The position numbers and the translations under genes were made by a program. This document shows positions 18,571 to 26,557 of a DNA stretch of 64,000 nt, piece after piece (the stretch's first letter is position 1; the number at the start of each line of letters is the position of its first letter). This stretch comes from Actinomycetospora cinnamomea (GTDB lineage: Bacteria > Actinomycetota > Actinomycetes > Mycobacteriales > Pseudonocardiaceae). Location: NCBI RefSeq assembly GCF_003096675.1, contig NZ_QEKW01000008.1, forward strand, positions 62,001 to 126,000, given 5' to 3'. Below the pieces are notes generated by a model. That model was given only the letters and a program-made list of their open reading frames with translations. It was not told where the DNA came from and searched no databases.

Positions 18571-18644
18571 TAGCGGGGACAGGATTCGAACCTGTGACCT
18601 CTGGGTTATGAGCCCAGCGAGCTACCGAGCTGCTCCACCCCGCG
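18571..18644 (-). tRNA. initiator tRNA-fMet (CAU), copy 1
   Basis: The cloverleaf is complete: acceptor CGCGGGG against CCCCGCU with the C1-U72 mismatch, anticodon CAU in loop CTCATAA, and the three consecutive G-C pairs (CTGGG/CCCAG) that mark an initiator. The T-arm is GGTTCGAATCC. CCA is not encoded. It is identical to the copy 65 bp upstream and very like the mycobacterial metT sequence. Confidence 0.96.
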
Positions 18645-18709
18645 TCGTTGCCCGTTGGCCCCGGGCCGGGGGTTCCCGGCGTCCGGGATCACTCCCGGCG
18701 CCGGTGTCG

Positions 18710-18783
18710 TAGCGGGGACAGGATTCGAACCTGTGACCTCTGGGTTATGAGCCCAGCGAGCTACCGAGCTGCTCCACCCCGCG
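18710..18783 (-). tRNA. initiator tRNA-fMet (CAU), copy 2
   Basis: This copy is identical across all 74 nt to the one at 18571-18644. It is the first of the tandem pair in the direction of transcription. A TACCGT element at 18800-18805, 16 bp upstream of its 5' end, may be the -10 box, though no good -35 is seen. Confidence 0.96.
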
Positions 18784-18830
18784 CTGCGTTGTGCCTCCTA
18801 CGGTACACGCCGCCTCCGGACGATCCGGGG

Positions 18831-18859
18831 GCGGGGGTGGGTCGCTCGCCCACCCCCGC
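18831..18859 (-). terminator. hairpin after the UPF0182 gene
   Basis: GCGGGGGTGGG and its complement form an 11-bp stem with a 7-nt loop, 11 bp past the stop of the UPF0182 gene and before the tRNA pair. Confidence 0.7.
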
Positions 18860-18870
18860 GGCCCGGCCGG

Positions 18871-21800
18871 TCAGCCGCCGGCGGTCGCCGCCGGCGCCGC
18901 GCCCGTCGCGTTGCGGAACCGCTGGATCGCGGCGTCGAGGGCGGCCTCGGCGTCCCCGATGCCCCGGAAGTCCCGCGCCGCCTGGGCCTGCGCCAGCCGG
19001 TCGAGGGCGTCGTTCATCGCCGTGACGGCCTCCGAGAGCTCCGGGCTCAGCGTCTGGCCCGGGGCGCCGCTGGGCAGCGGGCCGCTGCCCGTGTTGGCGC
19101 CGGGCGCGGGCTGCGCCGGCTGGGCCTGCGTGCCGCCCAGGCCCGGCACCGTCAGGCCCGGGGGCAGCGGGACGCCCTCGAACGCGGCCTGCAGCGCGCC
19201 CTGCAGCGTCGGCGCGTAGCCGATGTCGCCGTTGTTGAACCGGGCGATGACGCCGAACAGCTGCGGGAACGAGGTCTGGGCGTTGCGCTCGACATAGATC
19301 GGCTCCACGTAGAGCAGCCCGCCCGCGACCGGGAGGGTCAGCAGGTTGCCGTACTGCACCTGCACCGGTGCGCCGGACTGGCGCAGCGGGAACAGGCCCT
19401 GGTTGACCGAGTTGCTGGTCAGCAGCTCGGCCTGGACCTGCTGGGGACCCTGCGGACCCCGCTGGTCACCGGTGAGCTGGGCCGGGAGCTCGAGCACGGT
19501 CATCTGGCCGTAGGTCTCCGGCTCCGAGCTCACCGACAGGTAGGCCGAGAGGTTCGGGCGGGACAGGGCCAGCAGCGTGCTGGTCATCTGGAACTGGGTG
19601 TCCGGCGGCGCGCCGGGCCGGGGGTCACCGCCGAGCAGGTAGTACGGCGGGATCGAGGCGTTGGCCTCGCGCGTCGGGTCCTCCGGGATGGTCCAGAAGT
19701 TCTGGGTGGAGAAGAAGTCCCTCGGGTTCTCGACGTGGTAGCGCGTCAGGAGCTCGCGCTGCACCTTGAAGATGTCCTCGGGGTAGCGGAAGTGCGCCCG
19801 CAGGCTCGGCGAGATCTCCGACGCTGGCCGGACGACGTCCGGGAAGACGCCCATCCAGGCGCGCAGCACGGGGTCCTGCTCGTCGACCTGGTAGAGCCGC
19901 ACCTCGCCGCTGTAGGCGTCGACGGTGGCCTTCACCGAGTTGCGCATGTAGCCCGCCGAGCCGGCCGGGGTCGCCGGGCGCAGCGAGTCGGCGGTCGCCT
20001 GCCCGAGGTCGACCTGCTGGGCGTAGGGGTAGCGCGGCAGCGTGGTGTAGCCGTCGACGATCCACTGCAGGCGCCCGTCGACGACCGCCGGGTAGGGGTC
20101 GACGTCGGTGCGCAGCCACGGCGCGACCTTCTCGACCCGCTCCAGCGGGGTGCGGTTGTACATGATCCGCGACTCGCTGCCGATCGAGCCGTTGAACAGG
20201 ATGTTCCGCTCGCCGTAGGCCGCGGCGAAGATCATTCGTTGGGCCCAGTTGCCGAGCGGCACGCCGCCGGGGCCGGTGTAGGTGAACGCGGGGCGGCCCG
20301 GGCCGTCGAACTCGCCGGGCGCGGAGCCCGGGTTGGCGCCGACGATCGCGTAGTCGTCGGCGCCGCCGACGAACTCGCCGTAGTAGATGCGCGCCCCGTC
20401 GGGGCTCAGGCCGAAGGGGCCGGGGTTGCTCGAGTCGCTGACCTCGAACTGCGGCAGCCCGCCCTGGCTCGCCTCGGCGTTGCTCGGGGTGTTCACCCGG
20501 TCCGCCGGCGCCGAGACGATGCCCTGGCCGTGCGTGTAGACGAGGTGACGGTTGATCCAGTCCTGCTGGTTCCCGATCAGGGCGTCGGGGTTGATCTCGC
20601 GGGCCGCGAGCACGAAGTCCTGGCGCTGCCCGTTCACGGTGTACCGGTCGATGTCGAGCTGCGGGGCGAACGCGTAGAAGTTCGTCAGCTGCTGCTGGAC
20701 CGCGAACGTCCGGTTCAGGCGCGACGGGTCCTGGATGCGGATGTTGTCCAGCGTCGCCTGGCTGTTGGCGACGTCCTGCGGGGGCACCGTGGCGCTCCCC
20801 GCGGCCGAGGCGACCTGCGGGGCGTAGGGCACGACCCCGACGTTGTTCAGCGCGAAGGCGTTGCGCGTCGCGGTGATGTTCCGCGAGATGGACTCGGCCT
20901 CCCGGTCGATCGCGTTGGGGCGCACCGAGAACTGCTCGAGCACCGCGGGCCAGGCCGCGCCGACCAGCACGCTCGAGAGCACCAGCAGGGCCAGCGCGAT
21001 CGCGGGGATCTGCAGGTTGCGCAGCACGACGGCGGAGAAGAACGCCGCGGCGCAGATCAGCGCGATGATGAGCAGGATGAGCTTGGCCGGCATCGCGGCG
21101 TTGAGGTCGGTGTAGGTGGCGCCGAAGAAGTTGGCGCCGCCCTCGGCGGCCTTGCGGTCGCTGAACAGCAGCTCGTAGCGGTCGAAGAAGTACGCCACGG
21201 CCTTGAACAGCACGAAGGTCCCGGCGAGCACCGCCAGGTGGGCCCGCGCCGCGGGGGCGACCGAGCCGTTGCGCCCGGCGAGCCGGATGCCGCCGAAGAG
21301 GTAGTGGGCGACGAGCGCGGCGATGAAGCTGACCGCGATCGCCACGAACAGCCAGCTCAGCAGCCACCGGTAGAAGGGCAGCTGGAAGACGTAGAAGGCG
21401 ATGTCGTTGCCGAAGACCGGGTCCTGGATCCCGAACGGCGTCGAGTTCAGGAACAGCTGCACGGTCTGCCAGTCGGCCTGCGCGGACAGGCCGGCGATGA
21501 GCGCGACCACCGCGGGGATGCCGATCGCGAACCAGCGGGGCCGCGCCAGCACGACGGTGCGGTAGCGGGCCACCGGGTCGTCCGCGCCGGTGCCGGCCAC
21601 GGGCACGAACACCGGACGCACCCGGTAGGCGATGACGAGGTTGAGCGCCAGCAGGCCGCCCATCAGCACCGCGGCGACGGCGAACTGCAGCACGCGGGTC
21701 CACAGGATCGTCGTGAACACGCCGCGGAAGCCGACCTCGCCGAACCACGCCCAGTCGACGTAGACGTCGACCAGACGGGCCCCACCGAGCAGCACGACGA

Positions 21801-21879
21801 GCGCCACCGCGCCGGCGATCAGCAGCGTCTTGGTCCGTCGCGACAGCTGGGGGGTCGCCGTCGGGGGCCGGTTGGCCAC
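18871..21879 (-). CDS. UPF0182 family large membrane protein
   Basis: This 1002-residue protein has about seven membrane segments in the first 330 residues (starting TLLIAGAVALVVLLGGARLV) and then a large extracytoplasmic domain of about 600 residues. That domain contains UPF0182 blocks such as DWAWFGEVGFRGVFTTILWT, NRHLVYTHGQGIVSAPADRVN and LLTRYHVENPRDFFSTQNFW. It ends in a Pro/Ala-rich stretch and a helical segment. It is the counterpart of M. tuberculosis Rv3193c, whose function is unknown. It is followed upstream by the PDZ protease as in mycobacteria. A TAGAGT -10-like motif near 21946-21951 is the probable promoter. Confidence 0.92.
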   Translation of the reverse strand: MANRPPTATPQLSRRTKTLLIAGAVALVVLLGGARLVDVYVDWAWFGEVGFRGVFTTILWTRVLQFAVAAVLMGGLLALNLVIAYRVRPVFVPVAGTGADDPVARYRTVVLARPRWFAIGIPAVVALIAGLSAQADWQTVQLFLNSTPFGIQDPVFGNDIAFYVFQLPFYRWLLSWLFVAIAVSFIAALVAHYLFGGIRLAGRNGSVAPAARAHLAVLAGTFVLFKAVAYFFDRYELLFSDRKAAEGGANFFGATYTDLNAAMPAKLILLIIALICAAAFFSAVVLRNLQIPAIALALLVLSSVLVGAAWPAVLEQFSVRPNAIDREAESISRNITATRNAFALNNVGVVPYAPQVASAAGSATVPPQDVANSQATLDNIRIQDPSRLNRTFAVQQQLTNFYAFAPQLDIDRYTVNGQRQDFVLAAREINPDALIGNQQDWINRHLVYTHGQGIVSAPADRVNTPSNAEASQGGLPQFEVSDSSNPGPFGLSPDGARIYYGEFVGGADDYAIVGANPGSAPGEFDGPGRPAFTYTGPGGVPLGNWAQRMIFAAAYGERNILFNGSIGSESRIMYNRTPLERVEKVAPWLRTDVDPYPAVVDGRLQWIVDGYTTLPRYPYAQQVDLGQATADSLRPATPAGSAGYMRNSVKATVDAYSGEVRLYQVDEQDPVLRAWMGVFPDVVRPASEISPSLRAHFRYPEDIFKVQRELLTRYHVENPRDFFSTQNFWTIPEDPTREANASIPPYYLLGGDPRPGAPPDTQFQMTSTLLALSRPNLSAYLSVSSEPETYGQMTVLELPAQLTGDQRGPQGPQQVQAELLTSNSVNQGLFPLRQSGAPVQVQYGNLLTLPVAGGLLYVEPIYVERNAQTSFPQLFGVIARFNNGDIGYAPTLQGALQAAFEGVPLPPGLTVPGLGGTQAQPAQPAPGANTGSGPLPSGAPGQTLSPELSEAVTAMNDALDRLAQAQAARDFRGIGDAEAALDAAIQRFRNATGAAPAATAGG

Positions 21880-22077
21880 GGGGTCACACTCCTGGAGAAC
21901 GAGGTCGTGCGCCGGCGCGTCCGGTCGCGCGGTGCGGACGCCACTCTACGAACACGGTGTGGGATCGCCGTGGCCCGGATGTCCGGATCCGCTCGTGCCC
22001 TGCTCGGAGGCTCGGTCGGCGCGGGTCCGGGCGGTGTCCCCGCGCTCACCAGCGACGTCGACGCTCCCGCCGGACGC

Positions 22078-23121
22078 TCAGCAGGGAACCGGCGGGCGTC
22101 CCTCGCGGACGGCCTCGAGCGCGGCGATCCCCTCCGAGAGCGTCCCCACGCGGGCGAGCTCCAGGCCCTCGGGCGCCGCGCCCACGGCCTCCGCGCAGTT
22201 CCCCGCGGGTACGAGGAACACGGTCGCGCCGTCCTCGCGCGCCGCGTCCATCTTGAAGCGGATCCCGCCGATGTCGCCGACGCGCCCGAGGGCGTCGATC
22301 GTCCCGGTGCCCGCGACCACGCGCCCGCCGGTCAGGTCGCCGGGGGTGAGCTTGTCGACGATCGCCGAGGCGAAGACCAGCCCGGCGGACGGCCCGCCGA
22401 TGTCGCCCAGGCTGATCCGCACGTCGACCGGCGAGTCGACGACGTTGGTGGGCGTGATGCCGAGGAAGCCGCGCGGGTCGCCGTCGGGACGGGCCGCGGC
22501 CACCACGCGCACGTCGGTGCGCGGACCCGGCGCACCGAGCGGGCCGCGCTGGATCGTCACGGTGACGGTCTGCCCCGGCCGCGTCGGGGCCAGCGCGTCG
22601 ACGACCTCCTGCGGTGTCGAGACCGGGCGCCCGTCGACGGCGACGATCCGGTCGCCGGGCGCGAGCAGGCCGGCCGACGGTGACCCGTCGAGCACCGAGC
22701 CGACCTGGACCGCGGTCGGGTAGCCGAGGTAGCGCAGCGCCGCGGCCTCGGCGTCGGTCTCGGACTGGACGAACTGGCGGGTGTTCTCCTGGTCGACCTG
22801 CTCGCTGGAGCGCCCCGGCGGGTAGACCGCCTCGCGCGGGAGCACTTGCTCCTGGCCCGAGGCCCACATCGCCATCGCCCCGAACAGCGTGACCTGTGTC
22901 GTCACCGCGACCGTCGTCATCCGCAGCTGCCCGGCGGGCGGGTAGACGGGCACCGGTCCCGTCACCTCGACGACGGTGCGGCCGTCCGCGCCGGCGCCGA
23001 GGACGTCGAACGTCGGCCCGTCGCCGAGGCCCACGAACGGGACGCGCACGGTCGCGCCGAGCAGGCCCAGCACCCCGGCCAGGACGAGTCCGAGCGCCAG
23101 GGTCGCTCGCAGCCGGGTCAC
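22078..23121 (-). CDS. PDZ/Lon-like (S16) membrane-anchored serine protease
   Basis: This 347-residue protein has an N-terminal membrane anchor (TLALGLVLAGVLGLLGATV), a PDZ-like domain (about 145-225, with VGSVLDGSPSAGLLAPGDRIVAVDG) and a C-terminal S16 protease domain. DIGGPSAGLVFASAI holds the nucleophile Ser and IGGIRFKMDAAREDGA holds the catalytic Lys, so the Ser-Lys dyad is intact. It matches Rv3194c, found beside UPF0182 in mycobacteria. The GTG at 23121 lacks a ribosome binding site but has TACCCT 8 nt upstream, so the mRNA is probably leaderless. It is divergent from the DUF2342 gene. Confidence 0.88.
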   Translation of the reverse strand: MTRLRATLALGLVLAGVLGLLGATVRVPFVGLGDGPTFDVLGAGADGRTVVEVTGPVPVYPPAGQLRMTTVAVTTQVTLFGAMAMWASGQEQVLPREAVYPPGRSSEQVDQENTRQFVQSETDAEAAALRYLGYPTAVQVGSVLDGSPSAGLLAPGDRIVAVDGRPVSTPQEVVDALAPTRPGQTVTVTIQRGPLGAPGPRTDVRVVAAARPDGDPRGFLGITPTNVVDSPVDVRISLGDIGGPSAGLVFASAIVDKLTPGDLTGGRVVAGTGTIDALGRVGDIGGIRFKMDAAREDGATVFLVPAGNCAEAVGAAPEGLELARVGTLSEGIAALEAVREGRPPVPC

Positions 23122-23260
23122 GGCCGGACAGGGTAGTGATCCGGTGGTCGTGGGCGAGCGCGGGCCGGTTCCTGAGCGGCCCCTGTGCGTTCGCCGTGGG
23201 CGTGCGTCCCGGCGCCCGCCGGGCCCCCGATCAGCCCTGCGTCCGCGTACCGTCGACACC

Positions 23261-24790
23261 ATGAGTGACCTGCCCTTCGGTTTCGGGCCGTCCGACCCCG
23301 ACGACGAGTCCCGCCGCTCCGGTCCCGGCGGATCCGGCTCCGGTCCGGGGGGTCCCGGCGGGCCCATGGGCTTCGGCCTGCCCGGCATGGGTGGTCTCCC
23401 CGGGGGCCAGGGCGGCGCGGGCGGGTTCGACATGGGCCAGCTCGGGCAGATGCTCACCCAGCTCGGGCAGATGCTCAGCCAGTCGTCCGGGCCCGGCTCC
23501 GACGGGCCGGTGAACTACAAGCTGGCCACGCAGATGGCGCACCAACAGCTCGGCGCGGAGGGCACGCAGGCCCCGACCGAGGAGCAGCGGCGCGCGGCCG
23601 AGGAGTCGGTGCGCCTCGCCGAGCTGTGGCTCGAGGACGCGACGACGCTGCCGTCGGGCACCTCGCAGGTCGCCGTGTGGTCGCCGGCGCAGTGGATCGA
23701 CACGACGATGCCCACCTGGCAGCGCCTGTGCGACCCGGTGGCCCGCCGCGTCGCCGGCGCGTGGGTCGAGGGCCTGCCCGAGGAGGCCCGCCAGATGGCC
23801 GGGCCGATGCTGGGCATGATCTCTCAGGTCGGCGGCATGGCGTTCGGCTCCCAGCTCGGCGCCGGGCTCGCGCAGCTGGCCAAGGAGGTGCTCACCTCCT
23901 CCGACGTCGGGCTCCCGCTCGGCCCGGAGGGCACGGCGGCGCTCCTGCCCGGAGCCATCGCGACGTTCACCGAGGGCCTCGACCGCCCCGCCGGCGAGGT
24001 GCTCGTGTTCCTCGCCGCCCGCGAGGCCGCACACCAGCGGCTGTTCGGGCACGTGCCGTGGCTGCGCCAGCGCCTGCTCGCCACCGTCGAGGAGTTCGCG
24101 CACGGCATCTCCATCGACACCTCGCGCATGGAGGAGCTCGCCCGCGAGGTCGACCCCACCAACCCCGCGTCGCTGCAGGAGCTCATGAGCTCCGGGATGT
24201 TCGAGCCGCAGACCACCGAGTCGCAGAAGGCCGCGCTGCGGCGCCTGGAGACCCTGCTCGCCCTGGTCGAGGGCTGGGTCGACGTCGTGGTCGCCGACGC
24301 GGTGGGCGACCGCCTGCCCGGCGCGGGCGCGCTCGGCGAGACGCTGCGCCGGCGCCGCGCCTCCGGCGGCCCCGCCGAGCAGACCTTCGCCACGCTCGTC
24401 GGGCTGGAGCTGCGTCCGCGCCGGCTGCGCGACGCCGCGGCCCTGTGGCGGCGGCTCACCGACGAGCGCGGCATCGCCGGGCGCGACGCCGTGTGGTCCC
24501 ACCCGGACCTCATGCCCACCGCCGACGACCTCGACGACCCGACCTCCTTCGTCGGCGGGCGCGGTCGCGTCGAGGCCGGCGAGACGTCCGGCGAGGCGCA
24601 GAGCTTCACCGACCTCGACGACCCGCTCGCCCGCCTCGAGGCCGAGATGCAGGCCGAGGAGGAGGCGAAGGGGTCCGCCGACGACTCCGGCGACTCCGGC
24701 GACTCCGGCGACTCCGGCGACTCCGACGACTCCGGGGAGAGCGGCGAGGGCGGGCAGGGCGGCGAGGGCAGGGGCCCGTCGTCGTCGTAG
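23261..24790 (+). CDS. DUF2342 family protein (zinc-dependent metalloprotease-like)
   Basis: This 509-residue protein starts with about 80 Gly/Pro/Met-rich residues and continues into a DUF2342 domain (about 85-440). The domain includes FLAAREAAHQRLFGHVPWLR, where H258 is in a degenerate HExxH-like site, and the conserved block LVEGWVDVVVADAVGDRLPG. The acidic C-terminus contains about five DSG repeats encoded by a 9-bp tandem repeat (gactccggc, about 24684-24735). The family lies beside the PDZ protease gene across Actinobacteria. The protease activity is an annotation inference, not proven. TACCGT 7 nt upstream of the ATG and no SD suggest a leaderless mRNA. Confidence 0.85.
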   Translation: MSDLPFGFGPSDPDDESRRSGPGGSGSGPGGPGGPMGFGLPGMGGLPGGQGGAGGFDMGQLGQMLTQLGQMLSQSSGPGSDGPVNYKLATQMAHQQLGAEGTQAPTEEQRRAAEESVRLAELWLEDATTLPSGTSQVAVWSPAQWIDTTMPTWQRLCDPVARRVAGAWVEGLPEEARQMAGPMLGMISQVGGMAFGSQLGAGLAQLAKEVLTSSDVGLPLGPEGTAALLPGAIATFTEGLDRPAGEVLVFLAAREAAHQRLFGHVPWLRQRLLATVEEFAHGISIDTSRMEELAREVDPTNPASLQELMSSGMFEPQTTESQKAALRRLETLLALVEGWVDVVVADAVGDRLPGAGALGETLRRRRASGGPAEQTFATLVGLELRPRRLRDAAALWRRLTDERGIAGRDAVWSHPDLMPTADDLDDPTSFVGGRGRVEAGETSGEAQSFTDLDDPLARLEAEMQAEEEAKGSADDSGDSGDSGDSGDSDDSGESGEGGQGGEGRGPSSS

Positions 24791-24791
24791 G

Positions 24792-25373
24792 TCAGGCGTC
24801 CTCGGTGTCGTCGGTGCCCTCGTCGGTGCCGGTGATCTCCGGGCCGGCGCCCGCGGAGAGCCCCTCGAGGTAGCCGATGGCGCGCTCGCTGCGCGGGTAG
24901 GCCGCCTCGGCCGCCCGGAACGCGGGCCCGTGACCGGGCTCGCGCAGGTGCACCAGCTCGTGCACCAGCACGTGGTCGAGCACCCAGCCCGGCACGTCGC
25001 GGAGGCGCTCGCTGACGCGGATCGTGGCCTCGGCCGGCGTGCAGGACGCCCAGCGGGTGCGCATCGGCCGCGTCCAGCGCACCGACGCCGGGCGGGGCCA
25101 CGGGCCGTCCGGGGCGATCGGGTCGAGGTGGGCGCGGGCGAGCGCGTCGGCCCGCGCGGCGAGGTCGGCGTCGCCCGCGCGACGGCCGGGCCGGCGGCGG
25201 GCGTCGCTGCGCTCGAGGCGGCGCAGTGCCTCGTCGACCCACCGCCGCTCCTCGGTGCGCGACATCGAGGCCGGGATGCTGACCACGACGGTCGCGCCCT
25301 CCCGCCGCCACGACACCGTGCGCGTGCGGCGGGCGCTGCGGCGCACCTCCACCTCGGGACGGGGCTCGCTCAC
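24792..25373 (-). CDS. YgjP-like (DUF45/M48-type) metallopeptidase
   Basis: This 193-residue protein has the zinc motif HELVHLREPGHGPAF, with HELVH and a downstream His, and the preceding RWASCTPAEATIRVSERL, which is characteristic of the YgjP/DUF45 family. The substrate is unknown. The GTG at 25373 is preceded by TACCCT 6 nt away and no SD, again suggesting a leaderless transcript. It is convergent with the DUF2342 gene, separated by one base. Residues 40-110 are Arg-rich. Confidence 0.85.
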   Translation of the reverse strand: MSEPRPEVEVRRSARRTRTVSWRREGATVVVSIPASMSRTEERRWVDEALRRLERSDARRRPGRRAGDADLAARADALARAHLDPIAPDGPWPRPASVRWTRPMRTRWASCTPAEATIRVSERLRDVPGWVLDHVLVHELVHLREPGHGPAFRAAEAAYPRSERAIGYLEGLSAGAGPEITGTDEGTDDTEDA

Positions 25374-25426
25374 ATCGCGAGGGTAGAGAGCGGATCCGGA
25401 GGGGCTCCCGCTGCGTCCAAGACGGT

Positions 25427-26557
25427 GTGCTCCCAGCTCCCGTGATCCTCCCCGACCGGCCGCCGGCTCCCGTGCCGGCGGCGCGACCTCCCCTGCCCGC
25501 CCGACCGCGGCTGCGGCACCCGGCGCTGCACCGCGCGCCCGACGTCCTGCAGTTCGGCGTCGACCCGCCCGATGCGCTCGTCCTCGACGGCCTGACCCCG
25601 CCGCTGGCGCGGATGATCGACGCCCTCGACGGCTCCCGCCCCGTGGCCCGGGTGCTCGCCGACGCCGTCGCCACGGGGGCCTCACCCACCGCGGCGCGGG
25701 GCCTGCTCGACTGCCTGCACACCGCGGGCCTGCTCGCCGCGCCGGACGCGCCCGACGGGAGCCGCGCCCCGTCCCGGCGGCGGGTCGTGGTGCACGGCGG
25801 CGGACGGGTCGCGGTGGCGGTCGCGTGCCTGCTGGCCGCGGCCGGCGTGGGCCGGGTGCTCGTCGAGGCCGAGGGCACGGTCGTGCGTGGTGACACCGGC
25901 ACCGGGCTGCTCCCCGACGACGTCGGACGGCCCGCCCGGATCGCCGCCGCGGAGGCCGTCGCCCGCACCGCGGGCCGCATCCCGCCCGACCACCGCCCGG
26001 GCGCCCGGCGCGCCGCCGCGGCGCGCGCCGATCTCGTCGTCCTCGCCGACGCCGCGCGTCCCGACCCGGTGACCGCCCAGCGGCTCGTCCTCGACGGGCG
26101 CCGCCACCTGCCGGTCGCGGCCGACGGCGGCGCCGGGACGGTCGGTCCCCTCGTCGTCCCCGGTCGCACGCCGTGCCTGCGCTGCGAGGACCTCGTGCGC
26201 GCCGAGGAGGATCCGGCATGGCCGCGCGTCGCCGCGGAGCTCGGCCGGCGACGGGACCCCGCCCCGGTGGCGCTGGCCGCGGCGACCGCCGCCCTCGCCG
26301 CCGCCGAGGTCCTCGCCCTGCTCGACGACGCCGGCCCGGCGTCGTGGGGCGCGACGCTCCGGCTCGGCGCGGACGGCACGCGCCACGACCGGGCGGTGCG
26401 CCGCCATCCCGCCTGCGGCTGCGACGTGATGGCCCGCCGGCCCGGCCCCGCGCCGCGGTCGATGGCGGCTCCGGAGGCCCCGAGAGAGGCGGAGGTCGCG
26501 CGACCTGGCCGCGCCGTCCGCGCGCGAGCGGGGGACAATGGAGATCGTGCCCGATGA
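25427..26557 (+). CDS. ThiF-like / TOMM leader-peptide-binding domain protein
   Basis: This 376-residue protein has an N-terminal region (PDVLQFGVDPPDALVLDGL) like the leader-binding half of TOMM (azole-peptide) cyclodehydratase partners. It is followed by a Rossmann-type segment (RRRVVVHGGGRVAVAVACLL) and Cys pairs in PCLRCEDL and HPACGC that could bind zinc. No YcaO or precursor peptide gene is nearby. The family is conserved beside the ABC1 kinase in mycobacteria (Rv3195-like position). The GTG at 25427 or the in-frame GTG at 25442 may be the start. It overlaps the kinase gene by 11-20 bp. Confidence 0.7.
   Translation: MLPAPVILPDRPPAPVPAARPPLPARPRLRHPALHRAPDVLQFGVDPPDALVLDGLTPPLARMIDALDGSRPVARVLADAVATGASPTAARGLLDCLHTAGLLAAPDAPDGSRAPSRRRVVVHGGGRVAVAVACLLAAAGVGRVLVEAEGTVVRGDTGTGLLPDDVGRPARIAAAEAVARTAGRIPPDHRPGARRAAAARADLVVLADAARPDPVTAQRLVLDGRRHLPVAADGGAGTVGPLVVPGRTPCLRCEDLVRAEEDPAWPRVAAELGRRRDPAPVALAAATAALAAAEVLALLDDAGPASWGATLRLGADGTRHDRAVRRHPACGCDVMARRPGPAPRSMAAPEAPREAEVARPGRAVRARAGDNGDRAR

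Noticed and set aside
18645-18709. Terminator between the two initiator tRNA genes
   Set aside because: CCGGG-rich segments can pair weakly but no clean stem is visible; the tRNAs may be one transcript processed by RNases.
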